From: Lewinellaceae bacterium
Lineage (GTDB): Bacteria > Bacteroidota > Bacteroidia > Chitinophagales > Saprospiraceae
DNA: 64,000 bases
Assembly (NCBI GenBank): GCA_020636095.1
Contig: JACJYN010000003.1
Coordinates: forward strand, 558,001-622,000
Direction of reading: 5' to 3'
In this document: in pieces, positions 16,829 through 25,262 of the stretch
Layout of the letters: each line of letters opens with the position of its first letter
Numbering within the stretch: the first letter of the stretch is position 1
Notes under the pieces: model-generated
Told to the model about the DNA's origin: nothing
Databases searched by the model: none
The model's input: the letters and a program-made list of their open reading frames with translations, nothing else
Translations under genes and position numbers: made by a program

Positions 16829-16927
16829 GGCTACCATTCCAGGGTTGGACGAGTTCGCGGTTCGCAACCGCGGCAGGCTGCCTGGGCTTACCTGCTTCTA
16901 ACCGTGTCCAATCTTAGACGGGTAGCC
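16829..16927. repeat. Palindromic element, family E, copy 1
   Basis: Ends GGCTACC and GGGTAGCC are inverted and the next bases pair in part (GGGTTGGAC with GTGTCCAA). The same sequence recurs at 44302-44414 with over 85 percent identity by eye (shared blocks GGTTGGACGAGTTCGCGGTT, CGGCAGGCTGC and GGGCTTACCTGCTTCTAACC). It begins 10 bp downstream of the secA stop and may serve as a 3' hairpin. Confidence 0.65.
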
Positions 16928-17005
16928 TGGATAAGTAAATTACCAGTAAATATCAAGTGTTTGTGGTGGCCTGTGGCTATCACAAACATTGCGTTGTTAA
17001 AAATC

Positions 17006-17064
17006 TAAGGGGCCGGAGAAAAATGAGCCGTATCAAATGGGGAAGTTATTCTTCGCCGGGCTCT
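17006..17064. repeat. MITE-like element, family A, deleted copy 3 (59 bp)
   Basis: This copy consists of one family A terminus (TAAGGGGCCGGAGAAAAA, 17006-17023) joined directly to the complement of the opposite end (GAGCCG...CAAATGGGGAAG, TTATTCTTCGCCG). The roughly 100-base interior seen in the copies at 8070 and 51143 is missing. It lies in the secA-deoC gap. Confidence 0.6.
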
Positions 17065-17219
17065 GAATGTGTTCACTACAACTTATACGGAATACGCGCT
17101 CTTGATAAGAACTTGTTTTTGGAACTTCATTAATCGTTTTTTTAAACTATATTGCAACCGTTTTGCGCTGCCTCCCCCTGGCGCAAGGATCACCAAAAAA
17201 CTAAACCCTGCCAAGAACG

Positions 17220-17861
17220 ATGAATCTGGCCAGTCATATTGATCATACTATACTGAAAGCCGATTGCCGGCTACAGGATATCGAGCAGGTGTGCAAAGAG
17301 GCTGCCCTGCAAGGGTTTGCCGCCGTCTGCATCCCTCCTTTTTACGTCAAGCCCGCCGCCGACCTGCTCGAAGGCAAGAAAGTAAAGGTGGCCACTGTCA
17401 TTGGCTTCCCCATGGGGTACGCTCCTACGCCGGCCAAGGTCGAAGAGATCAAAAGAGCCATTGATGACGGCGCCGATGAACTGGAGGCCGTAGTCAATCT
17501 TTGCGCGGTTAAAAACAGCAACTGGAATTTTGTTGCCAATGATATCGATAGCATGGCTACCGCGGCCCACCTCAAAGGCAAGGCCGTCAAGATTATTCTG
17601 GAACCAGCCCTGCTCACCGAAGAAGAGACCCGCCGTTTGTGTAAAATGGCCATGGAATCCCAGGCCGACTTCATAAAAATCTGCACCGGCTTCAACGGCC
17701 AGGAGGCGACCCTCGAAGCCGTTCAGTTGATCAAAAGCATCGTCGGCAATAAAGTGAAGATCATTACCTTTGGGGGCATCCAAACCAAAGCAGGCGCCGA
17801 GCACTTCATCGAGGCAGGCGCTAACCGGGTCGGTATTTCTGCCGGAGTGACCCTTAAGTAA
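17220..17861 (+). CDS. deoC: Deoxyribose-phosphate aldolase
   Basis: DeoC cleaves 2-deoxyribose-5-phosphate to glyceraldehyde-3-phosphate and acetaldehyde in deoxynucleoside catabolism. The 213-residue protein has the class I aldolase TIM-barrel signatures in order: LASHIDHTILKADC at the N-terminus, VATVIGFPMGY, GADELEAVVN (the Asp/Glu relay), VKIILEPALLTEEE, FIKICTGF with the Schiff-base lysine, KIITFGGIQT with the second lysine, and GANRVGISAG at the phosphate site. Length is normal for the family. It stands alone, with palindromic elements before and after it. Confidence 0.95.
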   Translation: MNLASHIDHTILKADCRLQDIEQVCKEAALQGFAAVCIPPFYVKPAADLLEGKKVKVATVIGFPMGYAPTPAKVEEIKRAIDDGADELEAVVNLCAVKNSNWNFVANDIDSMATAAHLKGKAVKIILEPALLTEEETRRLCKMAMESQADFIKICTGFNGQEATLEAVQLIKSIVGNKVKIITFGGIQTKAGAEHFIEAGANRVGISAGVTLK

Positions 17862-17877
17862 TCTTAAAGAGTATGTT

Positions 17878-17947
17878 CAGGTATTATGGTTTTCCGGCCA
17901 GGCAGCTGCAGCGCCCCTGTGAACCTCCGGCCGCAATACCATAATAG
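17878..17947. repeat. Palindromic element, family H, copy 1
   Basis: CAGGTATTATGG at the left and CCATAATAGTTA at the right form an inverted pair around a GC-rich core (CCGGCCAGGCAGCTGC, CCTCCGGCCGC). A longer, reverse-oriented copy is at 62284-62402. It starts 17 bp after the deoC stop. Confidence 0.6.
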
Positions 17948-18010
17948 TTATTTGAAAAGTACTTATCTGGTTTCAAAGATGCAGCGCCTGACAACTTGCG
18001 CTAAATGTAT

Positions 18011-18018
18011 TATATTTG
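18011..18018 (+). promoter_or_regulatory. Candidate -7 box for the SPOR-rodA-tgt-lptF cluster
   Basis: TATATTTG at 18011-18018 fits TAnnTTTG and lies 64 bases upstream of the first gene of the cluster. A TTG at the usual -33 spacing is not clear. Confidence 0.4.
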
Positions 18019-18082
18019 CGCATATTGCCGTCTTGTTTCGCTTTTCGGATGGCAGGAGTTAAAAAGAACCAAATAGTATAAT

Positions 18083-18487
18083 ATGGCTCGCTTCTTGTGC
18101 TTAGGGTTGTTCCTGGTTTTTGGCAGCATTTCAGTTGTAGCGCAAAATAACGTTTTCTACGAAGAAGACGCCCTGATCGGTGAGATGATGGACCGCTTTG
18201 CGGAGGCCAACAAATCCAGAACTTATATGGACGGATGGCGGGTGCAGGTGCTGGCCACCCCCGACCGGCAACGGTTGGAGAGCGTCAAACAGTCCTTCCA
18301 GTACCGGTATCCGTCGATCCCGGTAGACTGGGTGCACTCAGCGCCCTACTATAAACTGCGCGCCGGGGCTTTTGCAACCAAACTGGAAGCCCTGCGCCTG
18401 AAGTATATTCTGGAGCGGGACTATCCGGGCATTTACCTGGTGCGGGATGATGCCATCCGCCCCCGGGAGTTGATCGGCAATTATTAG
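18083..18487 (+). CDS. Secreted SPOR-domain protein
   Basis: The 134-residue protein has a signal peptide (MARFLCLGLFLVFGSISVVA) and a short helix, followed by a SPOR-type peptidoglycan-binding fold: DGWRVQVLATPDRQRLESVK, then YPSIPVDWVHSAPYYKLRAG and AFATKLEALRLKYILERDYP. SPOR domains bind denuded glycan strands at division or remodelling sites. The gene precedes rodA by 60 bp on the same strand, which fits a role in wall synthesis or shape. No enzymatic domain is present. Confidence 0.8.
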   Translation: MARFLCLGLFLVFGSISVVAQNNVFYEEDALIGEMMDRFAEANKSRTYMDGWRVQVLATPDRQRLESVKQSFQYRYPSIPVDWVHSAPYYKLRAGAFATKLEALRLKYILERDYPGIYLVRDDAIRPRELIGNY

Positions 18488-18547
18488 GCCGGATTCAAAC
18501 AGCTTGTAAAGCAAATCCGGGTAAAAGTTATTGATTAAAGGATAGAG

Positions 18548-19984
18548 ATGAGTAGCAGAAGGGCATTGCGGCGAGAGGGAGACAGCCCGATCCTTGGGCA
18601 TATCGACCTGGTGACATTCAGCCTCTTTCTGGCGTTGGTTATCGTTGGCTGGCTGATGGTTTTCTCGGTCGGCTATGAAGAGTTCCGCAATATGGAAGCT
18701 GGGAGCTTTTTGAGTACTTCCGCCGGTAAACAGGCTATCTGGATCGGTATCTGTGGCCTTATCTTTGCCTTTATTATGCTTTTCGACTGGAAGTTTTGGC
18801 AGACCTTTGCCTATCCCATCTATGCTTTTTCCATCGGTTTACTGGTTTTGGTCCTCTTTTTTGGGACCAATATCAAGGGCGCCACCTCCTGGTTTTCCTT
18901 TGGAGGTTTTTCTTTTCAACCTTCCGAGGTGGCAAAGTTCGGCACTGCTCTGGCCCTGGCCGGCTTTCTTAGTTCCTACAGTACGGACCTTAAGAACCCG
19001 CGTTCACAGTTCATTTCTCTGATGATCATCCTGGCGCCGATCCTGCTGGTCCTGGTTCAGCCCGATGCCGGTTCTGCGCTTGTTTTTTTATCTTTCTTTC
19101 TGGTGCTTTTCCGGGAAGGCCTCAACCCGGCCTATTATGTGGTGGCGGGGGTGATGGGCGCGCTGCTCATTGCCGGCCTGGTGGTTGATCCAATGCATAT
19201 AGCGCTTACGCTGGCCCTGCTAAGCTTACTGATTATGGCGTTCAGCCTGAGGGCCAAACAACGCAGGTACTGGATGCTGGGGGTTGCTGCCCTTGCCGGC
19301 GTCTCTTTCTACCTCACCCGGCTGGACTACCTTTCGTACGTACTGGCCGGCTGCCTGGTGGCTGTACTGGTGTTGGGGTACGTCCTTTACCAGCAGCGAA
19401 ACGGCCGTCTGGCCGCGACGCTGATCTTCTTTCTGTTGGCCGGCACCGGCCTGGCCTTTGCCGCCAATTATGGCTTCAATAATGTGCTGAAACCACACCA
19501 GCAGGACCGTATCAACGTGTGGTTGCAACCAGATAAATGCGATGAGCGGGGCTCGCTCTACAACCTGGTGCAATCCAAAACCGCCATTGGTTCCGGAAGA
19601 ATTCAGGGCAAGGGTTTCCTTCATGGCACTATGACCAAGGGAAACTTTGTTCCGGAACAGTCTACCGACTTCATTTTCTGTACCATAGGCGAAGAGCAGG
19701 GCTTCATTGGCACTTTCGGCATCATCGTTCTGTTCCTGCTGCTGCTGTTCCGCATTTCCATGATCGCCGAGCGGCAACGCTACAGCTTTGCCCGTCATTA
19801 TGCCTACGGCGTGGCGGGGATTATTTTCATCCATTTCTTTATCAATATCGGCATGACCATGGGCCTGATGCCCATTATCGGCATCCCCCTGCCGTTCATC
19901 AGTAAAGGCGGCTCTTCGCTCATGGGCTTCACCATTATGATTGCCGTCATGCTGAAATTGGACAAACACCGTAACCGGATCTAA
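18548..19984 (+). CDS. rodA: SEDS peptidoglycan glycosyltransferase RodA
   Basis: RodA polymerises lipid II during cell elongation with a partner class b PBP. The polytopic protein has the SEDS signatures GATSWFSFGGFSFQPSEVAK, LVLVQPDAGSALVFL, GSGRIQGKGFLHG, FVPEQSTDFIF and the C-terminal GIPLPFISKGGSS. At 478 residues it is longer than E. coli RodA (370). The extra part, about residues 195-290, adds several hydrophobic segments (ALTLALLSLLIMAF, YWMLGVAALAGVSF, YVLAGCLVAVLVLGYVLY), an expansion I associate with Bacteroidota RodA. It follows the SPOR gene and precedes tgt by 12 bp. Confidence 0.92.
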   Translation: MSSRRALRREGDSPILGHIDLVTFSLFLALVIVGWLMVFSVGYEEFRNMEAGSFLSTSAGKQAIWIGICGLIFAFIMLFDWKFWQTFAYPIYAFSIGLLVLVLFFGTNIKGATSWFSFGGFSFQPSEVAKFGTALALAGFLSSYSTDLKNPRSQFISLMIILAPILLVLVQPDAGSALVFLSFFLVLFREGLNPAYYVVAGVMGALLIAGLVVDPMHIALTLALLSLLIMAFSLRAKQRRYWMLGVAALAGVSFYLTRLDYLSYVLAGCLVAVLVLGYVLYQQRNGRLAATLIFFLLAGTGLAFAANYGFNNVLKPHQQDRINVWLQPDKCDERGSLYNLVQSKTAIGSGRIQGKGFLHGTMTKGNFVPEQSTDFIFCTIGEEQGFIGTFGIIVLFLLLLFRISMIAERQRYSFARHYAYGVAGIIFIHFFINIGMTMGLMPIIGIPLPFISKGGSSLMGFTIMIAVMLKLDKHRNRI

Positions 19985-19996
19985 AACTCACTGGCG

Positions 19997-21130
19997 TTGC
20001 TGCAATTTTCCATCTCTCATAACGATCCACATTCTTCCGCCCGCTGTGGGCAGATTACTACAGATCATGGCGTCATCGATACGCCTATTTTTATGCCGGT
20101 GGGCACGCTCGGTAGTGTGAAAGGGGTTCAGCAGCGCGACCTGGAGGAAGAGATCCGTGCGCAGATCATACTCGGTAATACTTACCACCTCTATCTGCGG
20201 CCGGGCACCGGGATATTGCAAAAAGCCGGTGGGTTGCACCGCTTTAATAGCTGGAGCCGCCCCATACTGACCGATAGCGGCGGGTACCAGGTCTATTCGC
20301 TGAGCCACCGCCGGAAGATCAAAGAAGAAGGCGTCACCTTCCAGTCTCACATCGACGGGTCATCCCACTTTTTCAGCCCGGAAATCGCCATCGACATTCA
20401 GCGGGCCATCGGCGCCGATATCATCATGGCATTTGACGAGTGTACGCCTTACCCCTGTGAATATGCCTATGCCAAAACATCGATGGAGCTAACCCACCGC
20501 TGGCTGGAGCGTTGTTGCCGGCATTTTGACAACTCCGAACCGCTCTACAGTTACCGGCAGGCGCTGTTTCCCATTGTTCAGGGCAGCACCTACAAAGACC
20601 TGCGCAGAATATCGGCGGAAACGGTCGCCGCTTTCGGGCGCGAGGCCAACGCTATTGGCGGACTCTCAGTCGGCGAGCCGGCGGAGGAAATGTATGAGAT
20701 GACAGAGCTGGTTTGCGGCATCCTGCCCAAAGAAAAACCTCGGTACCTGATGGGCGTGGGCACGCCCGAAAATATCCTGGAGTGCATTGCCCTGGGGATA
20801 GATATGTTCGATTGCGTTTTGCCGACCCGCAACGCCCGGCACGGGCTTTTATACACGGCCAATGGCATCATCAATATCAAGAACGCCAAATGGAAAGAGG
20901 ATTTTAGCCCCATCGACGAAGACGGCCCCTGCCAGGCCAGCCGTTTTTATAGTAAAGCTTACCTTCGGCATCTCGTTCACAGCAAAGAACTGCTGGGCGC
21001 ACAGATCGCCAGCCTGCACAACCTCAGTTTTTACCTCTGGCTGGTGGGAGAGGCACGCCGCCACATTCAGGCCGGGGATTTTCTCAGCTGGAAAAACCAA
21101 ATGGTTCAGGATGTGCGAAGAAGGTTGTAG
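19997..21130 (+). CDS. tgt: tRNA-guanine transglycosylase
   Basis: Tgt exchanges guanine 34 for preQ1 in tRNAs with GUN anticodons. The 377-residue protein has FMPVGTLGSVKGV, GNTYHLYLRPGTG, the general acid/base and substrate region ILTDSGGYQVYSL, MAFDECTPYPC, GLSVGEP, YLMGVGTPENILE, and the nucleophile region GIDMFDCVLPTRNARHG. In the C-terminal zinc site the usual C-x-C-x2-C is reduced to one cysteine (DEDGPCQASRFYSKAYLRHL), while the His in SLHNL is kept. I recall the same loss in other Bacteroidota Tgt proteins. The best start is TTG 19997-19999, which places MLQFSISHNDP at the family N-terminus. Confidence 0.93.
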   Translation: MLQFSISHNDPHSSARCGQITTDHGVIDTPIFMPVGTLGSVKGVQQRDLEEEIRAQIILGNTYHLYLRPGTGILQKAGGLHRFNSWSRPILTDSGGYQVYSLSHRRKIKEEGVTFQSHIDGSSHFFSPEIAIDIQRAIGADIIMAFDECTPYPCEYAYAKTSMELTHRWLERCCRHFDNSEPLYSYRQALFPIVQGSTYKDLRRISAETVAAFGREANAIGGLSVGEPAEEMYEMTELVCGILPKEKPRYLMGVGTPENILECIALGIDMFDCVLPTRNARHGLLYTANGIINIKNAKWKEDFSPIDEDGPCQASRFYSKAYLRHLVHSKELLGAQIASLHNLSFYLWLVGEARRHIQAGDFLSWKNQMVQDVRRRL

Positions 21131-21202
21131 TTTTGTTAATACCCGGCGCCTCTACCACTTTCCGAAGGCGCTACGCGTTTCTCTTGATGAGAAAGGATCA
21201 AT

Positions 21203-22294
21203 ATGATGTTTAAGAAGCTCGATCAATATATAATAAAGAAATTCCTCAGCACCTTCTTCTTTACGGTTCTCATCTTTTCGATGATTTCCGGGATCATTGA
21301 TTTTAGTGAAAAGGTGGAAAAGTTCATCGAGTCGGCCATCACCAGGAAGGAAATTTACATTGACTACTATCCCAATTTCCTGCTTTACATCGACGGCCTG
21401 CTCTGGCCGCTCTTTACTTTGATCGCCGTCATCTTTTTTACCTCCCGTATGGCCTATAATTCCGAAATCATCTCCATCTTCAATGCCGGGATCAGCTTTC
21501 CCCGCCTGATGCGCCCGTATTTGATCGCCGCTACCTTCATCGCCGGGCTCCATCTGGTTGGCAACCACTATTTCATTCCCAAAGGAAATAAGACCCGGCT
21601 CGATATTGTACACACCTATATATGGAGAGATAACGACAAGGGGAAAACCCAGGACGTCCACATGTTTCTCTCTCCCGATACGAAGGTATATATCAACTAC
21701 TACCGGAAGCGAGACAGTACCGCCCGCAAGTTTCGGCTGGAAAAGTTTGAAGGCAATGAACTGGTCTACTTGCTCAAGGCCAATACGGCAGAATGGGTGG
21801 GGCCCCCGAATAAATGGAAGCTGCGCAACTATGAAATCCGCACCTTTCACGGCATGGAGGAGGAGCTCATTATCGGAAACGGCAAAGAGATCGACACAAC
21901 CCTGGCTTTGACCCCGGACGATTTCGTCGACTTTAAGGAGCAGCAAACCATGATGACTACGCCGGAGCTGAGAACCTATATCCGGAACCAGAAAGCGCGG
22001 GGCGTCGGCAATACCCAAAAATACGAGATAGAACTCCACCGGCGAAGCGCGGAACCCTTCACCATATATATATTGACCATCATCGGGATGTCCATCGCCG
22101 CCCGCAAGATCAGAGGAGGGATCGGCCTTCACCTGGCAATGGGGATTGGCATCGGCGCCCTCTATATCTTCTTCTCCCGCTTCGCTATCGTCTTTGCCAC
22201 CGGCCAGTCTATTCCCATTCTTTTAGGGATATGGCTGCCCAATATTGTATTCAGCACTGTGGCGGTTATTCTAGTTAAAAACGCCCAGAAATAA
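21203..22294 (+). CDS. LptF/LptG-family LPS export permease
   Basis: YjgP/YjgQ-family proteins form the inner-membrane part of the LptB2FG transporter that extracts LPS for delivery to the outer membrane. The 363-residue protein has two N-terminal helices (FLSTFFFTVLIFSMISGIID; DGLLWPLFTLIAVIFFTS) with the coupling-helix region SRMAYNSEIISIFNAGIS. A periplasmic jellyroll stretch of about 150 residues follows, then three C-terminal helices (PFTIYILTIIGMSIAARKIR; GIGIGALYIFFSRFAIVF; GIWLPNIVFSTVAVILV). Sequence alone does not decide between LptF and LptG. It is last in the SPOR-rodA-tgt cluster, 72 bp after tgt. Confidence 0.85.
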   Translation: MMFKKLDQYIIKKFLSTFFFTVLIFSMISGIIDFSEKVEKFIESAITRKEIYIDYYPNFLLYIDGLLWPLFTLIAVIFFTSRMAYNSEIISIFNAGISFPRLMRPYLIAATFIAGLHLVGNHYFIPKGNKTRLDIVHTYIWRDNDKGKTQDVHMFLSPDTKVYINYYRKRDSTARKFRLEKFEGNELVYLLKANTAEWVGPPNKWKLRNYEIRTFHGMEEELIIGNGKEIDTTLALTPDDFVDFKEQQTMMTTPELRTYIRNQKARGVGNTQKYEIELHRRSAEPFTIYILTIIGMSIAARKIRGGIGLHLAMGIGIGALYIFFSRFAIVFATGQSIPILLGIWLPNIVFSTVAVILVKNAQK

Positions 22295-22589
22295 CCTACT
22301 CTAACACACCGGCGAAAATCAGCACTACCTATTGCTCCAGGAGGTTAAACAAACCTGCCTGAGCACCTTTTTTGAACCGGATAGCGGCCTTTTTTGACCC
22401 CGAAAAGTATGAATTCGTGAATTCAAACCCGATTGCGTTCAACTTTTTTCACTATTTACTGAAAGTTTGAAAAAAAAATTAAGAGGCTGGTTATTTAAAT
22501 AAAGTACTGGTTTACAGTTTTTTATTTTTAAATTGCTAAAGAGTTGACAAAAAAACCCTGTATCTTCGGGTAAAAAAAAGTATGGAAAA

Positions 22590-22620
22590 TTGCATTTTGT
22601 TTAACAATGACTTATCTTTG
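22590..22620 (+). promoter_or_regulatory. Promoter of the ECF sigma gene
   Basis: TTG (22590-22592), 20 bases, then TATCTTTG (22613-22620) fits the Bacteroidota housekeeping promoter geometry. It lies 47 bases before the ATG at 22668 and the spacing equals that at the recA promoter. The rest of the 22295-22667 gap is A/T-rich with no other feature I can support. Confidence 0.5.
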
Positions 22621-22667
22621 ATTCAACAGAAGAAGAGAATCCTCATAAAAGTTAAACAAAAAGAGCC

Positions 22668-23210
22668 ATGTCTACAACAGAATTCGATAGCCGATTTGAC
22701 CAGATGTCTACTTTGCTTCATTCCTTTGCCTACAATCTTACCAAAAATGCAGAGGATGCCAAAGACTTGTTTCAGGAGACTGCCTTTCGCGCCCTGACCA
22801 ATAGAGATAAGTTTCGTCCGGGCACGAACTTCAAAGCCTGGCTTTTTACGATCATGAAGAACATCTTCATCAACAACTATCGCAAAAAGATGAAGGCGAA
22901 CACCATCATGGACTCTACAGAGAACCTCTATTATATCAACTCCGGTAGCGTCGTAATTTCCAATACGGCTGAATCCAATATCATGATGAAGGAGCTAACT
23001 AAAATGATTGAAGGGCTGGACGACAGCATCAAGATTCCCTTCCTCATGCACTACCACGGCTTCAAGTACCAGGAAATTGCCGACCACCTGGATTTGCCGC
23101 TGGGTACGGTTAAAAGCCGGATTTTCTTTGCCCGTAAAGAACTCAAAGATGTCATTGGCAAGCGTTACTCCAACTTGAAAGAGTTGCGGGAGCGCGCCGG
23201 TGCAAACTAA
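22668..23210 (+). CDS. ECF-type RNA polymerase sigma factor
   Basis: The 180-residue protein has sigma region 2 (LLHSFAYNLTKNAEDAKDLF then QETAFRALTNRDKF, with the DNA-melting segment FKAWLFTIMKNIFINNYRKK) and region 4 (LTKMIEGLDDSIKIPFLMHY then GFKYQEIADHLDLPLGTVKS and RIFFARKELK). No anti-sigma gene is adjacent. The absence of such a neighbour and the sequence match the abundant general ECF sigma factors of Bacteroidota (rpoE-like). A terminator follows at 23311. The start at 22668 gives a normal N-terminus; an upstream ATG at 22582 is in a different frame. Confidence 0.9.
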   Translation: MSTTEFDSRFDQMSTLLHSFAYNLTKNAEDAKDLFQETAFRALTNRDKFRPGTNFKAWLFTIMKNIFINNYRKKMKANTIMDSTENLYYINSGSVVISNTAESNIMMKELTKMIEGLDDSIKIPFLMHYHGFKYQEIADHLDLPLGTVKSRIFFARKELKDVIGKRYSNLKELRERAGAN

Positions 23211-23310
23211 GTATATAAAAAGTTTCATCAGAAGTATTCAGCAAGCCACAAGTGGGCCTATCACTGTTATTGTTCCACCCGGCTCGCTGTGAAGTTTGCA
23301 ATGAGGATCG

Positions 23311-23347
23311 AAGGCGGCGACAGCTCAATACTGTCGCCGCCTTTTTA
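23311..23347 (+). terminator. Terminator after the ECF sigma gene
   Basis: Perfect 13-base arms AAGGCGGCGACAG and CTGTCGCCGCCTT around a 7-base loop, followed by TTTT. It lies 100 bp after the sigma gene and ends 14 bp before mutY. Confidence 0.85.
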
Positions 23348-23361
23348 TATTTTTACGTATC

Positions 23362-24444
23362 ATGCAAAAGCCAAAACATCAGTATTTTCGGGAACGGCTT
23401 ATGGCCTGGTTTGCTCAAAGCCATCGCCCCCTGCCCTGGAAGGGCGAGAAGGACCCCTATCTTATATGGCTGTCTGAGATTATTTTGCAACAAACCCGGG
23501 TAGCGCAGGGCCTTCCTTACTTCGAGCGCTTCCGAAAACAGTATCCGACGGTGCAGCAATTGGCGGACGCGCCTCAGGATGAGGTGATGAAACTTTGGGA
23601 AGGGCTGGGCTATTACTCCCGTGCCCGCAACCTGCATGCCGCCGCCCAATACATTGCCGGAGAATTGGATGGCCGTTTTCCCGATACCTATGAAGGCATT
23701 CGCCAATTGAAAGGCGTAGGCCCCTATACAGCCGCCGCTATCGCTTCCTTTGCTTTTGGGTTACCTCACGCGGTGCTGGACGGCAACGTGTTTCGGGTGC
23801 TCTCCCGTTTCTTTGCCATAGAAACGCCGGTGGATACGGTTGCCGGTAAAAAAGCCTTTGCCGCGCTGGCGCAGGAACTGCTCGACACCAGCCAGCCCGG
23901 CCCTTACAATCAGGCCATTATGGACTTTGGCGCTACCCTCTGCACACCTCAATCGCCGGCTTGCCCGGCCTGCCCACTGCGCAGCGCCTGTAAAGCTTTG
24001 GGCGAAGATAAAGTTGGAGCCCTGCCCATCAAGTCGAAGAAGATCAAAAAACGGCAGCGCTTTTTCCACTATCTGGTCATCGGCCATCAGGGTAATACCC
24101 TGCTGAACAAACGCACCGGAAAGGACATCTGGCAGAACCTCTACGAATTTCCTTTGCTGGAACTGCCCCACCCCTCCCGCAATGAAAGCGAGATTCGCAA
24201 TAGCACACTCTGGCGGCAACTACTGAGTGGCCAGGAAGCAGCCATTAGCCGTGTTTCCCCACCCTACCAGCAATTGTTAACCCACCAGAAGATCATGGCC
24301 TCTTTCTGGGAGGTCAGCCTCCCGGCGGAAGCCCCCCTGAATTCGGGCCAATTTCTGGCGGTTAACCAAAAAAACTTGAGTACCTTCGCGTTCCCAAAAA
24401 TTATCAGCCAATATTTGAACCAGGCTCAGCTCACCCTCTTTTAG
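23362..24444 (+). CDS. mutY: A/G-specific adenine DNA glycosylase
   Basis: MutY removes adenine mispaired with 8-oxoguanine. The 360-residue protein has the catalytic Glu helix LSEIILQQTRVAQGLPYFER, LWEGLGYYSRARNL, the helix-hairpin-helix LKGVGPYTAAAIASFAFG, the catalytic Asp in VLDGNVFRVLSR, the 4Fe-4S site C-x6-C-x2-C-x5-C (CTPQSPACPACPLRSAC), and a C-terminal NUDIX-like domain that recognises 8-oxoG (FHYLVIGHQGNTLLNKRTGK, IWQNLYEFPLLE). It heads the mutY-ssb-gldE-gldD gene order that is conserved in gliding Bacteroidota. Confidence 0.96.
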   Translation: MQKPKHQYFRERLMAWFAQSHRPLPWKGEKDPYLIWLSEIILQQTRVAQGLPYFERFRKQYPTVQQLADAPQDEVMKLWEGLGYYSRARNLHAAAQYIAGELDGRFPDTYEGIRQLKGVGPYTAAAIASFAFGLPHAVLDGNVFRVLSRFFAIETPVDTVAGKKAFAALAQELLDTSQPGPYNQAIMDFGATLCTPQSPACPACPLRSACKALGEDKVGALPIKSKKIKKRQRFFHYLVIGHQGNTLLNKRTGKDIWQNLYEFPLLELPHPSRNESEIRNSTLWRQLLSGQEAAISRVSPPYQQLLTHQKIMASFWEVSLPAEAPLNSGQFLAVNQKNLSTFAFPKIISQYLNQAQLTLF

Positions 24445-24547
24445 GAAGCCTTTTAAGTTAATTGCCTCTGCTTTTGGGGCAAAGCTTAATATTCGCTATA
24501 TTTAAAGCCTGTGAAGATTTTTCAAACTAAAACACCTCTGGTAAGAG

Positions 24548-25024
24548 ATGGTAAACCGTGTAATATTAATTGGCAACCTGGGGCGGGACCCGGAAATCCG
24601 CCGTTTGGAAAACGGAGCCGTGGTCGCCAAATTTCCAATAGCCACCAATGAAAACTATAAGGACAAGAGCGGCGAATGGCAGTCTCAAACCGAATGGCAT
24701 GATATCGTCGTTTGGCGTACGCTGGCGGAGCGGGCCGAAAGCACCCTCAAAAAAGGGATGGGCGTATATGTTGAAGGTAAACTGACGCACCGCAGCTGGC
24801 AGGACCAGGACGGCAATACCCGCTACACTACCGAGGTGGTGGGTAGTTATTTTCGCATCATCAGCGGAGGGCGGCGCGATGAATCTTCCGGCAGTTCCGG
24901 CGGCTATTTTCCCGCTCCCGAAGATGAAATGAGCCCCAGCCCTCAGAAAGCGAGCAATAACGATTCGTCTAGCGCTATGCCGGAAGAATCCGGTAATACT
25001 GCCGACGATGACCTGCCGTTTTAG
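24548..25024 (+). CDS. ssb: Single-stranded DNA-binding protein
   Basis: SSB coats single-stranded DNA and recruits repair and replication partners. The OB fold covers residues 1-110 (VNRVILIGNLGRDPEIRRLE, GAVVAKFPIATNE, TEWHDIVVWRTLAERAESTL, GMGVYVEGKLTHRSWQD). A disordered Ser/Pro-rich linker and the partner-binding acidic tip DDDLPF follow. At 158 residues its length is typical. It follows mutY by about 100 bp; a 197-bp palindromic element begins directly after its stop and separates it from gldE. Confidence 0.96.
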   Translation: MVNRVILIGNLGRDPEIRRLENGAVVAKFPIATNENYKDKSGEWQSQTEWHDIVVWRTLAERAESTLKKGMGVYVEGKLTHRSWQDQDGNTRYTTEVVGSYFRIISGGRRDESSGSSGGYFPAPEDEMSPSPQKASNNDSSSAMPEESGNTADDDLPF

Positions 25025-25221
25025 AGTGTGTTCAAATTTCATGCTTCGGGCTGAAAATGCCCCTTTTTCGATTATACTTCGTTGCCGAAACAGTCACGCC
25101 TGCGTGCCGTAACGCCACTTCGGCGTGCAGGCACGTACCTAAGGGTATGCTCCCGTTTCGGCGCCTTGTCTAACCAAAAAATGGACTATTTTCATCTCCA
25201 AAAACGAAATTTGAACACACT
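25025..25221. repeat. MITE-like element with 16-bp perfect terminal inverted repeats
   Basis: AGTGTGTTCAAATTTC (25025-25040) and its exact complement (25206-25221) bound a 197-bp non-coding segment. Inside is a second hairpin (GCCTGCGTGCCG ... CGGCGTGCAGGC) and a GTTTCGGC-type inverted pair. The left end starts at the base after the ssb stop codon. There is no transposase; this is the only copy I see in the window. Confidence 0.75.
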
Positions 25222-25262
25222 TTTAATGTACGCAGATCGTTTTAATCCTAACCCCTTTGTGA

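Noticed and set aside
13628..16867. 1079-residue open frame antisense to secA
   Set aside because: It mirrors secA codon structure, has the composition of an antisense shadow, and shows no domain; the plus-strand SecA is unambiguous.
16820..17008. 62-residue protein after secA and its look-alike at 44199-44474
   Set aside because: Both are readings of the family E palindromic repeat; similarity comes from the repeat DNA, not from protein selection.
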